The notes beneath the pieces are model-generated. The model did not search any database and was not told the DNA's origin. It was given only the letters and a program-made list of their open reading frames with translations. A stretch of DNA of 64,000 bases from Paenibacillus sp. FSL W8-0186 (GTDB lineage: Bacteria; Bacillota; Bacilli; Paenibacillales; Paenibacillaceae). The stretch is taken from contig NZ_CP150207.1 of the NCBI RefSeq assembly GCF_037969765.1, positions 5,587,501 through 5,651,500 of the forward strand, written 5' to 3'. The translations under genes were made by a program, and so were the position numbers. Below, one piece after another: positions 1 to 7,720 of this stretch (its first letter is position 1; each line of letters starts with the position of its first letter).

Positions 1-777
1 AGCGCACTAGTTGATCTAGACGGCCAACGATTGCTATTCGACCCGATGTTTGGGCGGTCTCCATTTCCTTTTCCGAAGCTGGGAAGCAAGCGATTTAACG
101 ATAACCTGCCGATTGATGTCAAACATATGCCTGCCATTGATGCGGTATTTCTTTCCCATGATCACTATGATCACCTGGATTATTATTCAATCAAACACCT
201 TAAAGATAAGGTCGGTCATTTTTTTGTTCCGCTGGGAGTCGCATGCCATCTTGACCGCTGGGGTGTCCCTGACTCCAAGATCACCCAGTTGGACTGGTGG
301 GAGGAACTAGAGTGGGAAGGATTGAAGATCGTCTGCACGCCTGCGCGTCACGTGTCTGGGCGAAGCTTCTTGTACAAAAATCAAACTTTGTGGTGTTCAT
401 GGTCAATCATCGGCTTATCAGGAAGCGTGTTTTTTAGCGGAGACAGCGGATATGGCCCTCACTTTCGTCAAATCGGGGAAAAGTATGGACCCTTTCAACT
501 TACGCTAGTGGAGTGCGAGCAATATGACGAACGTTGGCCGGACCTTCATATGTTTCCGGAAGAAGCGGCGCAAGCCCATATAGACTTAAGAGGCGAATTC
601 ATGATCCCGATTCATTGGGCTGCTTTTCAATTAGCGCCTCACGGGTGGCTCGACCCCATCCATCGTGTCTTGATTGCGGCTAAACAACGATCGATCAAAA
701 TTGCCATTCCTCGTATGGGCGAATCTGTATCGCTAGGTGGAGACCACTATCCCATTCACGAATGGTGGAGTAAATGA
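1..777 (+). CDS. MBL-fold metallohydrolase (NAPE-PLD/UlaG-like), 5' end outside window
   Basis: A zinc-dependent hydrolase of the metallo-beta-lactamase fold. The reading frame is open to base 1, so the N-terminus lies outside the window; the first in-window TTG at 31 is inside the fold, not a start. The frame reads LFDPMFG, then the metal-binding motif LSHDHYDHLD (HxHxDH) near base 155-185, a further metal histidine in TPARHVSGR, FSGDSGYG with a bridging aspartate, and a late IPIHWAAF histidine. The order and the P-I-H-W-A element fit the branch containing N-acylphosphatidylethanolamine phospholipase D-like and RomA-like proteins; the substrate in Bacillales is unknown. It is followed after about 40 bp by pssA on the same strand, so a lipid-related role is tempting but only inferred from position. 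Fold assignment is secure, substrate is not. Confidence 0.85.
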   Translation, partial: SALVDLDGQRLLFDPMFGRSPFPFPKLGSKRFNDNLPIDVKHMPAIDAVFLSHDHYDHLDYYSIKHLKDKVGHFFVPLGVACHLDRWGVPDSKITQLDWWEELEWEGLKIVCTPARHVSGRSFLYKNQTLWCSWSIIGLSGSVFFSGDSGYGPHFRQIGEKYGPFQLTLVECEQYDERWPDLHMFPEEAAQAHIDLRGEFMIPIHWAAFQLAPHGWLDPIHRVLIAAKQRSIKIAIPRMGESVSLGGDHYPIHEWWSK

Positions 778-823
778 ATAACGTATTCCGGCTAATACCG
801 GATTGGAGAGAGGTGAATGACTT

Positions 824-1519
824 ATTTTAAATTTCATACCGAGCTTTCTTACTCTTGGTAATCTGAGCTTAGGCTTAATTTCGATCATACTTGCATTTAA
901 CAACAATGCGGGTATGGCTACGCTTCTCGTTTTTGTTGCAATCATACTAGATGGCGCAGATGGATGGGCAGCCCGTAAATTGCATGCGCAAAGCGAGTTT
1001 GGGAAGGTTTTGGACTCGTTATCAGACATCATTACGTTCGGTGCGGCACCAGCATATATTCTATATGAGGCAGTATTCCATGAGCTAAGTCCAGCGTTGG
1101 GCTGGGGGATCACAATCCTATTTCCGGTTTGTGGCGCTTTGCGCTTGGCAAGATTCAATGTTCAGAACGGAATGAAGCGATACTTTGTCGGGCTGCCGAT
1201 TCCCGCTGCGGGCGGGATGCTGGCTTTGCTGTCTTTTTTCAAAAATGATGTTCCCGTCATTGTACTATTCGCCGTCTCACTTCTGCTGGCATTGCTTATG
1301 GTCAGTTCGATTCGTTACCCAAGCGTTACAAATTTTAGTCCCTCCCGCAGAACGATTTGGTTTGTTCTAACTCTCATGTTGATACTGGCGGGGGGAGCAT
1401 TTTTATTCGAGAAGCAATTATATGAACTCTTGTTTGCCCCACTTTTTATGTATGCAGCGTATGGCAGTATGATTTACTGGGTACGCCTGGTTTCCAATAA
1501 TAAGGAACAGGGCGAATAA
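824..1519 (+). CDS. pssA: CDP-alcohol phosphatidyltransferase, probable CDP-diacylglycerol--serine O-phosphatidyltransferase; non-canonical start
   Basis: Makes phosphatidylserine from CDP-diacylglycerol and serine at the membrane. The catalytic signature D-G-A-D-G-W-A-A-R, eight residues, G, three residues, D, three residues, D is complete (LDGADGWAAR then EFGKVLDSLSD), and several hydrophobic segments follow. The first ATG in frame is at 914, but the frame continues upstream as ILNFIPSFLTLGNLSLG, which is the conserved N-terminus of PssA, so the protein must begin near 820. No ATG, GTG or TTG is in frame there: an ATG at 817 follows a strong GAGAGAGG but is one frame off, and the in-frame codons are CTT (821) and ATT (824). 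Either ATT is used, or one extra base lies between 817 and 824 (deleting C821 would join that ATG to the frame). I placed the start at ATT 824. The gene faces rlmH across the mobile element, so before insertion the two were convergent neighbours. Confidence 0.8.
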   Translation: MLNFIPSFLTLGNLSLGLISIILAFNNNAGMATLLVFVAIILDGADGWAARKLHAQSEFGKVLDSLSDIITFGAAPAYILYEAVFHELSPALGWGITILFPVCGALRLARFNVQNGMKRYFVGLPIPAAGGMLALLSFFKNDVPVIVLFAVSLLLALLMVSSIRYPSVTNFSPSRRTIWFVLTLMLILAGGAFLFEKQLYELLFAPLFMYAAYGSMIYWVRLVSNNKEQGE

Positions 1520-1662
1520 CAAACAATCGCTGCGGCCATTTTCTAAACATTATGGTGCGTTTTCCGCAGGAGTGCTTCCTGGTATGTCATTTAGTCGATG
1601 GAAAACAGCAGCTTCGTCTCTGATGATCTTCGGTGTGTGGTGATGGAAGAAGAGAATTCGCT

Positions 1663-1680
1663 TCACTTATGATACGGTTC
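1663..1680 (-). repeat. Distal attachment site (direct repeat, SCC-like core)
   Basis: On the minus strand this reads GAACCGTATCATAAGTGA, that is Glu-Pro-Tyr-His-Lys-stop, the same pentapeptide and stop that end RlmH at 10741-10758. The two copies match at 16 of 18 positions, in the same orientation, 9.1 kb apart. The sequence TATCATAAGTGA is also the well-known core of the staphylococcal SCC attachment site at the 3' end of rlmH. The site lies inside the last codons of the large serine recombinase, read in another frame. Bases below 1663 belong to the chromosome and bases above 1680 to the element. The 143 bp between pssA and this site show no gene. Confidence 0.85.
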
Positions 1681-3223
1681 TGCGCTCACAACTTGCTGGT
1701 AAACTTAAATCATCACCAATCCAAAGGGATATTCTCTCCAGCTTCTTTCTGTCTGTTGAAACATGGACGGACTTAATTACAGAGCGAATCAGTACTTTCT
1801 TTTCTTGATCGTCCGCTGCCTCAAATAATGAGTCGAAGTCTTTGAGTGTATCGACAATCATTTGTGAATTGATCTGGCTCCCATAATCCAATCTGGCTAA
1901 TTTACGTTCGGTCTTTGCTAGAAGTTCATTTGCTTCGGCTAGTTGACTTTGTGCCTTGGTTATGAGCCGATTATAGTCATCGGAGCTTATCTCTCCGTTT
2001 AAATAACTTTCGTCTAACGAATCAATTCTTTTCGTATGTTTTTCCACCTGTAACTTCAATTCATTATAACGTAGTTCTAATGGCTGCTTGTCCTGTGAAA
2101 CATCTTCTTCTATCTTATTCAGTACTTCATCCACCAAATCCATACTGTTTACAGATTCCCTTAAAACATGCAAAACCTCCTGTTCAATCCAGTCAGCCCT
2201 AATTAAATTTGAGGAACATTCTGACTTACCTTTTTGGTGGTATGCCTGGCACATGTAGTATCTACGGTAATCGTTAGTCCCTCGAATCTTATTCTTGTGC
2301 ATTACCATACCAGCCCCACATTTCGGACATCTAACAACACCAGCCAAAAAGTAATTCCCACTATGAGACTTGATTGCTGTAAATGAATTCTTGTGCAGGT
2401 CATTAATTGCTTGGACTTTCTCCCATAATTCTATTGAAATAATAGGCGTATGTTTTCCGTTTCTTTCAGGTACTTCTTCAAGTGTTCCTTTTCTTCGTTT
2501 GAGGTTCCAATCCTCCTTTTTCCCCCAAGTGTTCACTCCCGTGTAATCTTTATTGTGTAAGATCAATCTAACCGCACAAATACCAAAGTTGTTTCCTCTC
2601 TTGGTTTTATAACCATAGGAATTAAGCCTGTTCACAATGGTTTTATAGCCCATGCCTTCAGCGCGCATCTCAAATATCCTTTTCACTATCTCGCTTTCCT
2701 GCTCATTAACAACCAATTGTTTGTTCACTATATCGTAGCCCAATAACGTACCACCGTTAAATTCACCGTTACTGGCTCTTTTTTTCATTCCTGACTTCAC
2801 TCTGTTGATTGTTACATTTCGCTCATACTCGGCAAATGTTCCCTGCAAACTGATAAACATTTTTCCTTCTGTGGTTGAAGAGTCAATACCACACGTACTA
2901 ACTAACAGCCGCATATCCCTTGGCTGTAACTCATTACCTATCAGGTTTAATATGTCCTGATTACTTCTTGAAAGCCTATCGAGCCGCCATACAACGATTG
3001 CTTGAAACTTGTTCTGTGCCATGTCAGAAAAAAGACGCTGGACATCAGGGCGGTTAAAGTCTTTACCCGAATATCCACCATCGCAATAAACATCGAAAAC
3101 GGTAAGTCCGATTGATGCAACATACCGACGAAGTTCCTCTTCTTGTGCTTCTAGTGAGCAGCCTGCGTTTTTCTGTTCCTCAGTACTGACTCTAATATAA
3201 ATGGCCACCTTGTCTTCTCCCAT
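1667..3223 (-). CDS. Large serine recombinase (element integrase/excisionase)
   Basis: A 518-residue large serine recombinase. The N-terminal resolvase domain (about residues 6-150) has the nucleophile Ser13 in YIRVSTEEQ and the arginine cluster RLDRLSR; a recombinase domain (about 160-270) follows, then a zinc ribbon with Cys299, Cys302, Cys325 and Cys336, then a coiled coil about 380-450 typical of integrases that act on paired att sites. The start ATG is preceded by GAGGTG eight bases upstream. The last codons overlap the 18-bp attachment repeat, so the gene lies flush with one end of the element, as phage-type integrases do, rather than internally as staphylococcal ccr genes usually do. 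It is the obvious enzyme for insertion at rlmH. Size (Ccr proteins are about 450-560 residues) fits, but assignment to CcrA, B or C is not possible by eye. Confidence 0.93.
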   Translation of the reverse strand: MGEDKVAIYIRVSTEEQKNAGCSLEAQEEELRRYVASIGLTVFDVYCDGGYSGKDFNRPDVQRLFSDMAQNKFQAIVVWRLDRLSRSNQDILNLIGNELQPRDMRLLVSTCGIDSSTTEGKMFISLQGTFAEYERNVTINRVKSGMKKRASNGEFNGGTLLGYDIVNKQLVVNEQESEIVKRIFEMRAEGMGYKTIVNRLNSYGYKTKRGNNFGICAVRLILHNKDYTGVNTWGKKEDWNLKRRKGTLEEVPERNGKHTPIISIELWEKVQAINDLHKNSFTAIKSHSGNYFLAGVVRCPKCGAGMVMHKNKIRGTNDYRRYYMCQAYHQKGKSECSSNLIRADWIEQEVLHVLRESVNSMDLVDEVLNKIEEDVSQDKQPLELRYNELKLQVEKHTKRIDSLDESYLNGEISSDDYNRLITKAQSQLAEANELLAKTERKLARLDYGSQINSQMIVDTLKDFDSLFEAADDQEKKVLIRSVIKSVHVSTDRKKLERISLWIGDDLSLPASCERRTVS

Positions 3224-3302
3224 ATTTTACACCTCAGCATTTCTTTTATGAGAAAATAGGTAAGCGCTAATAATCATGCGCCTACCCATTTTGAATAACT
3301 TT

Positions 3303-3419
3303 TTATTTTGATTTCTGATGACCATACTTTCTGATTAATTCAGCGAGAACTCTAACGACTTCGGTTCTCTTGACGTTCTCTGCTGATGGCTGGATTACTT
3401 GAGTATCAACTTTAATCAT
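3303..3419 (-). CDS. Small hypothetical protein (38 aa) upstream of the integrase
   Basis: A 38-residue reading frame beginning MIKVDTQVIQPSAENVKRTE and ending in Lys-Ser-Lys. GAGAGGTGG lies about seven bases before the ATG, a good ribosome-binding site. It is the first small frame upstream of the integrase on the same strand and could be co-transcribed with it. It is charged and predicted helical in its second half (VVRVLAELIRKYG). I recognise no family. The position would suit a directionality or accessory factor, but that is speculation. Confidence 0.5.
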   Translation of the reverse strand: MIKVDTQVIQPSAENVKRTEVVRVLAELIRKYGHQKSK

Positions 3420-3450
3420 GATGCCACCTCTCAGCTCCCCTCGGCATAGA

Positions 3451-3693
3451 CTACCTCATATGAAGATCAAGAATGTTGTGTCTAACAATGTACAGCTCCT
3501 GCTCAACTTTTTCCTTATGATCGCTTAACGCATCTACAATTTCCATTAAACCTTCGAACTTTAGATGACTTTTGTCGGCAATTTTAAAATTGAATCTAAC
3601 CAAATGCCCAATTGCAGCGTCTAGCTCCTGAATTCCTAGCTTTAGGTCTTGTTCCTCCCTTTCATAGTGTGCTTCGATTTGATTGTTTTTCAT
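3451..3693 (-). CDS. Hypothetical charged helical protein (80 aa)
   Basis: Begins MKNNQIEAHYEREEQDLKLG; GGAGG sits eight bases upstream of this ATG, which is why I prefer it to in-frame ATGs further upstream that would overlap rep. The protein is strongly charged and predicted almost wholly helical, with heptad-like spacing of hydrophobics in LGIQELDAAIGHLVRF and again in VEQELYIVRHNIL. It directly follows rep (15 bp gap) and may be translated with it. No recognised domain. In plasmids and SCC-like elements, small helical proteins next to Rep are often copy-control or accessory proteins; nothing in the sequence proves that here. Confidence 0.6.
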   Translation of the reverse strand: MKNNQIEAHYEREEQDLKLGIQELDAAIGHLVRFNFKIADKSHLKFEGLMEIVDALSDHKEKVEQELYIVRHNILDLHMR

Positions 3694-3707
3694 ATCCTTT
3701 TCCTCCT

Positions 3708-4859
3708 TCATGATATCTGCTTGCAATAGACATATATCAAAGGAGGCGATTTTTTTAAGGGGAAAACAAAAAAAGTTGAATTTTTTTGCTGGGCTCTTGA
3801 AGAAGGCCTATTCCAAAGAGCACCAATCATTTTTCTCAACTCAAATACACCAGTCATTCTCTGCTGGTTTAGTCGCTTGCGTACTCCTGTATTGTTGCGA
3901 AGTATACGATATTTTCCAAAGTCTGCACAACATTCGTTTTTAATGTCGTTTTCTTCCTTGGGTTCATCGTATACTGTATTCGTTACTGCCATTTGTAACT
4001 GTCGCTCTTGAACTTGTGGTTTCTGCTGCCCAAGCAATACCCCACACAGTTCTTCTAATAGCGGCTCCCATGCTTCCCTTGCTAACTCGTTGAAATCCAC
4101 TTGATACGAGGGAGCAAGGGTTTCTTTTACCACTTTCCTTGTGTACCAGTCTTTCTTCTTTTCTATCTCTACTCCATCTCTTAATTGACGCGCTTGTTCT
4201 GCTCGCTTCTTTGGAATGATATCCCAATCAGTAACTACCGCTGCAAAATAGTGCTTGTTCTGTTCTGGTGGATGATGTAGTAACTCTGCTAGTGGTATTC
4301 TCTTTTCTGGCTTATCTACAATCTCAATTCGGGTTAATTCATGGTCAATCACAACGTTCCGATTCTCTAGTAACTCCAATCTCTTATTGTAATTTCGACA
4401 GTAGCCATTCGTTTTACGTTGGTGCTTCTCCCCAAAGTAACGTGTACCCTTGTAATGTCTCATCTTTCGCCGCCCATCCTTAGGAAAGACAATCACATTA
4501 TCCATTGAGGTCTTTACATCATAGGCTATGTCACAGCTCACATAGTAGATGCCACTAGCTGCGCGACGCAATCTATCCAGCACTTCCTTGAATTGAACGT
4601 AATACTCTGGGCGAGTTTCTAACCGCAACGTGTATGCAGTTCCTTCATGCTCTTTTATGTTTCGGTAATACACATGCAAATACGCACCATTTGCCTTGCG
4701 CAAATGCAACTCATGACTATATCCACTCTTCCCATAGTACGTCGTTTGTTTAAATAGCTCGCCGCATTTTGCCGCGCGAATCACCAAACCAAAATAAGCC
4801 CCAAATGTAATACCTGTATATTCCACCACGAATTTGTCGATGGATACCTTCGCTTTCAT
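3708..4859 (-). CDS. Replication initiation factor (Rep_trans/RIF family)
   Basis: A 383-residue protein of the replication initiation factor group used by rolling-circle plasmids and integrative elements. Seen directly: the strand CDIAYDVK (about 109-116), then TRYFGEK followed by NGYCRNYNKRLEL (about 139-163), which matches the family pattern of a Y-F-G strand followed by R-x-Y-x-K with its catalytic-region tyrosines, and then ELTRIEI. I start at ATG 4859, which has GGGAGGG eight bases upstream; an in-frame ATG at 4883 would include that ribosome-binding site in the coding sequence. The C-terminal third (LNQQRMTGVFELRKMI) is likely DNA binding. Inside an integrated element such a protein may allow replication of the excised circle, as shown for some ICEs and SCC elements; here that is inference. 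Confidence 0.8.
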   Translation of the reverse strand: MKAKVSIDKFVVEYTGITFGAYFGLVIRAAKCGELFKQTTYYGKSGYSHELHLRKANGAYLHVYYRNIKEHEGTAYTLRLETRPEYYVQFKEVLDRLRRAASGIYYVSCDIAYDVKTSMDNVIVFPKDGRRKMRHYKGTRYFGEKHQRKTNGYCRNYNKRLELLENRNVVIDHELTRIEIVDKPEKRIPLAELLHHPPEQNKHYFAAVVTDWDIIPKKRAEQARQLRDGVEIEKKKDWYTRKVVKETLAPSYQVDFNELAREAWEPLLEELCGVLLGQQKPQVQERQLQMAVTNTVYDEPKEENDIKNECCADFGKYRILRNNTGVRKRLNQQRMTGVFELRKMIGALWNRPSSRAQQKNSTFFVFPLKKSPPLIYVYCKQIS

Positions 4860-4978
4860 CGCTTGCTGCCCTCCCTTGCTCATGCGCTTTTTTAGACTTG
4901 TGATTGTATTTTTTAAGACTTAATAGACTAATTAATAATTATCGGGTTTAGCCTGTTTTCAGGTCTTTAAACGTAAAA

Positions 4979-5014
4979 AAACACTTGTCGCCCGTGAGGG
5001 CAAATCAAGTGTTT
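4979..5014 (-). terminator. Hairpin with T-run, leftward terminator or replication-origin hairpin
   Basis: AAACACTTG (4979-4987) pairs with CAAGTGTTT (5006-5014), with an inner GCCC/GGGC pair around the loop. Read leftward it is followed by a run of T, so it is a good intrinsic terminator for the small gene at 5258. It also lies just upstream of rep, where the double-strand origin of a rolling-circle replicon can be found. Bases 4860-5257 hold no gene I can support apart from this hairpin. Confidence 0.65.
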
Positions 5015-5257
5015 GAAAGTTGAAAAGTTGTTAAGTGTGTTTGGATAATCCTACTAAACATGAATCCGTATATTCTATTGTGTGAGATTATTATGACATC
5101 CGGGTAGACAGGAGTCAATAGTCTGTCATTTGGTTTACTATCACCAACGAGCTTGCACGATCTCGCTATTTGCTGCTACTCGGTGTCATTTGTAGTGAAC
5201 ACCACTGAAAACGTCATCTCGCCGTTTCTCGTTGGTCTCTGCCTTGTTCCCTCTGTG

Positions 5258-5428
5258 CTAGTCGAGTACGCCCAACTCGCGGCGTGCTTGGATTTCCAGC
5301 TCACGTAACCACTTTTGCTTTTTAACTAGCTCTTCAAACCATTCCTTATCCTTTTGCGCTAAGGCCATATCTATTAGCTGGTCGTAGTCCTCTGAACACA
5401 TCATCATTGCTTCTTGAAATTTGCTCAT
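5258..5428 (-). CDS. Small hypothetical protein (56 aa)
   Basis: Reads MSKFQEAMMMCSEDYDQLID and continues as an acidic-then-basic helical peptide ending GVLD. GGGAGG is eight bases before the ATG. It follows the second serine recombinase by 29 bp on the same strand and ends before the hairpin at 4979. No family recognised; Trp, Lys and Glu content (KEWFEELVKKQKWLRELE) suggests an amphipathic helix that could bind protein or DNA. Confidence 0.55.
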   Translation of the reverse strand: MSKFQEAMMMCSEDYDQLIDMALAQKDKEWFEELVKKQKWLRELEIQARRELGVLD

Positions 5429-5457
5429 TTGTCTAACCTCCCATTGTTAATCGACGA

Positions 5458-6267
5458 TTAGCTAACCTGCCTTGTCTTGTTCCACAACTGGCGGCTAATG
5501 ATACGAGGGAAAACATCTTTCTGTCTGATGCCGTTCCGTTCTTTTTGCCCGTTGTAGGTATTGAAGCCTGTATACGTCTCATTGTTCAGAATGTTTTGCA
5601 CCTGTACAACAGTCCAGTCTTTCCCTGTTTTGGTGCGGATGCCTGCTCGGTTCAATTTGCAAGCGATTTTGTATGGATTATTCCCCTCTACATAGAGTTG
5701 AAATATGTTCTTTACCGTTTGTGCTTGTTGTTCGTTTATGATTATCATACCATTTTGTACCTGATACCCATAGGCAGGTGCACCGCCAGCATATTTATTT
5801 CCCTTGGCAGTGGCAATCCGTCCGCCTTTTGTCCGTTCGTTAATGGTCTTCCGTTCAAACTCTGAAAAAGAGCCTATCATTTGCAGAAACATCATTCCTG
5901 ACGGTGTGGATGTATCGAAATTTTCTGACACGCTAATGAATGCTATCCCTTTTGGTTCAAGTTCATCCTCTATCAATAATATCAAATTTCTCAACCTTCT
6001 GTGGATACGGTCTGCCTTCACTACGACGATTCCTGTCACTTCGTTTTCAGCCTGCTGAACATACTGCATCATGTCTCTGTATCCTTCACGTTCAGTCGTA
6101 CTTCCACTTTCTCCTTCGTCTTTAAACATTCCTGCCAATTCCCAGCCTTGACTGATACAGTACGCTTCAATCTTTTTCACTTGCTCCGCTATCGAAGTAT
6201 TCTCTATCTGACTATCTGATGAAATTCGAGCGTAGCCAACCACTTTCTTCATTTTCACGTTACCCAC
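5458..6267 (-). CDS. Serine recombinase lacking the C-terminal zinc ribbon and coiled coil
   Basis: A 269-residue protein with a complete resolvase domain (Ser16 in YARISSDSQ; the KADRIHRRLRN arginine region) and a recombinase domain (about residues 165-265, ending RISRQLWNKTRQ). It stops where other large serine recombinases continue into a zinc ribbon and coiled coil. The GTG start has GGAGG seven bases upstream. The catalytic domain differs clearly from the 518-residue integrase in the same element (for example Asp-Ser-Gln in place of Glu-Glu-Gln after the nucleophile), so it is not a recent duplicate. It may be a trimmed relic, a resolvase for dimers of the circular form, or a partner of the larger enzyme, as CcrA and CcrB act as a pair in staphylococci. 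Function is unproven. Confidence 0.85.
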   Translation of the reverse strand: MGNVKMKKVVGYARISSDSQIENTSIAEQVKKIEAYCISQGWELAGMFKDEGESGSTTEREGYRDMMQYVQQAENEVTGIVVVKADRIHRRLRNLILLIEDELEPKGIAFISVSENFDTSTPSGMMFLQMIGSFSEFERKTINERTKGGRIATAKGNKYAGGAPAYGYQVQNGMIIINEQQAQTVKNIFQLYVEGNNPYKIACKLNRAGIRTKTGKDWTVVQVQNILNNETYTGFNTYNGQKERNGIRQKDVFPRIISRQLWNKTRQVS

Positions 6268-6452
6268 GTCCAGTCCTCCTTTTTTGTAAACACTATACGA
6301 CCTAGATTAAGGAAATTACAATTCCTTTTATCCTTCCTGCCGTTCTTTTACCGTGATAGTGGTAAAACAAATTTATTTTGAGTTTTGCCATCCTACTGCT
6401 TCAATCATAAAAAAGGGAACGAACAAGCCTCCTCGCCTGTTTGCCCCCTCAG

Positions 6453-6965
6453 CTAGCTGCGTTTGTATTCCTTCCTTGCCCGATCAAGTATTTCAGCCAA
6501 TCGATCTAAAGAGCCATCGCTTTTATTCCCCTGCATTTCTAAAAGCCTACTGCTCTCCCTAATCAAGTTTACCATGTTCATTTCAACCCTCGTTATCGAT
6601 TCCTCAATGGCACGTATGGTGGCAGGGTTCGGCTTTTCCTTCTGTTGCTCCTGTTTAATACGTTCCATCATGCGCCGTATGCGTATTTCACATAGTTTGA
6701 ACCTATTTTCAACTTGCGACGCTGGGTCTGTTGATACTAGGGAATACAGTTCCCGTTCTTCATCCGTCAGCGTATCGACCCAGATCGCTTCATATAGTCC
6801 ATGTTTCAATGCGTTCTTATTACCTTTTAGGCTCCCTTTATGTTTTGCCCTATCCTTCGGTCCAGTAGACTTTCCCCCGTGAAGCCTACAGCGCCCGTTT
6901 GCTAAGGCGGCTCTTTTACAAGGCTCGCCGCTTCTCGTCTTTGCCCCACACAGCTTTTTCTCCAT
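6453..6965 (-). CDS. HGGxTP-type protein (phage/mobile-element associated)
   Basis: About 170 residues, beginning MEKKLCGAKTRSGEPCKR. The N-terminal cysteine/histidine cluster C-x-A-x-T-R-S-G-E-P-C-K followed by CRLHGGKSTGP and KHGLY is the HGGxTP signature seen in many phage and integrative-element proteins, often annotated as terminase small-subunit-like. The spacing of Cys and His looks like a small zinc-binding site. The rest is helical and charged. I start at ATG 6965 because GGTGA lies five bases upstream and the Cys motif follows at once; an in-frame upstream start at 7037 has no clear site. No large terminase is present, so packaging is not suggested. Its real job in such elements is unknown to me. 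Confidence 0.7.
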   Translation of the reverse strand: MEKKLCGAKTRSGEPCKRAALANGRCRLHGGKSTGPKDRAKHKGSLKGNKNALKHGLYEAIWVDTLTDEERELYSLVSTDPASQVENRFKLCEIRIRRMMERIKQEQQKEKPNPATIRAIEESITRVEMNMVNLIRESSRLLEMQGNKSDGSLDRLAEILDRARKEYKRS

Positions 6966-7063
6966 CCTTTCACCGCCTAACCTCATTTCATGGGGTATCG
7001 TTTCCCCGACCGGGGGGAGGACTAACCGCCCCAGCACTTTATCTGTACCTAATGCCTAATGGG

Positions 7064-7252
7064 TCAATTTGCTTCCTTCTGTTTCTTTCTTGCCTTTTGG
7101 TGCTGAAACTCCTTGAATGCTGCCAGTAGGTCTGTTTCGCAAAGAAAATCTATAAAGCCCTCTAACAGATAAGCATTTCGTAGAATCGTATCGTTGGCCA
7201 TGCTTAGTTCCTCCATTAGGAACCTTTCATGCTCTGTTATTTCTTCGTTCAT
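7064..7252 (-). CDS. Small hypothetical protein (62 aa)
   Basis: Begins MNEEITEHERFLMEELSMAN and ends in a basic tail KARKKQKEAN. AGGGAG lies about nine bases before the ATG. Acidic N-terminal half and lysine-rich C-terminal tail suggest a helical nucleic-acid or protein adaptor. It lies in a run of small same-strand genes (7064-8176) with tight spacing, probably one transcript. No family recognised. Confidence 0.6.
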   Translation of the reverse strand: MNEEITEHERFLMEELSMANDTILRNAYLLEGFIDFLCETDLLAAFKEFQHQKARKKQKEAN

Positions 7253-7377
7253 TTTTGTTACTCCCTTCTGTAACCGTCAAATTTGGTTTGTATGTGTTTT
7301 CTATTTCGGGGGGGCTAGTAAATTACGGTATAAGTTTCCTGCAACGTATACTTGCCCCCTTCTCGTTGGTGCTCGTA

Positions 7378-7530
7378 TTACTGCATTACTTCTTTTGCCT
7401 TACGTTCCCAATACCTCTGCATATATTCCTTTTCCTTCTGTTTGTTCTCTAGCTTCTGCCGCCACTTCCTTTTGTACTCTCGTTCGTGCTTGCGGCGTGC
7501 TTCTAGTGCTTCGGGGCTTAATTTCACCAT
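7378..7530 (-). CDS. Very small basic helical protein (50 aa)
   Basis: Reads MVKLSPEALEARRKHEREYK and continues lysine/arginine-rich to a final Glu-Val-Met-Gln. GGAGG lies nine bases upstream of the ATG, and the start overlaps no other frame: the preceding gene stops at 7536, six bases away, so the two are probably translationally linked. The sequence is almost entirely charged and helical with several Trp and Tyr residues, resembling short phage proteins that bind nucleic acid. No family recognised. Confidence 0.5.
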   Translation of the reverse strand: MVKLSPEALEARRKHEREYKRKWRQKLENKQKEKEYMQRYWERKAKEVMQ

Positions 7531-7535
7531 ATGCT

Positions 7536-7715
7536 CTAGTCCTCCAGTATTTCAATTATCCCGTCATCTTCATCCACTATCTCAATTACAAACCCATCCT
7601 CTGTCTGTCCCTTGGGAATTTCATATCCATTGAGATACAAGCGTTTCCCGTTACCGTGTTTCTTCCTAAGTTGCTTGGCTAGTTTAAGTTCACTAGGTGT
7701 AAGCTTCCGACTCAT
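7536..7715 (-). CDS. Small hypothetical protein (59 aa)
   Basis: Reads MSRKLTPSELKLAKQLRKKH, then a predicted beta-rich acidic second half ending IIEILED. The start follows the coiled-coil gene (stop at 7721) by five bases and its stop lies six bases before the next start, so it sits within a tight run of genes. The basic helix followed by an acidic strand-rich tail gives no recognisable domain. Confidence 0.5.
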   Translation of the reverse strand: MSRKLTPSELKLAKQLRKKHGNGKRLYLNGYEIPKGQTEDGFVIEIVDEDDGIIEILED

Positions 7716-7720
7716 CTGCT

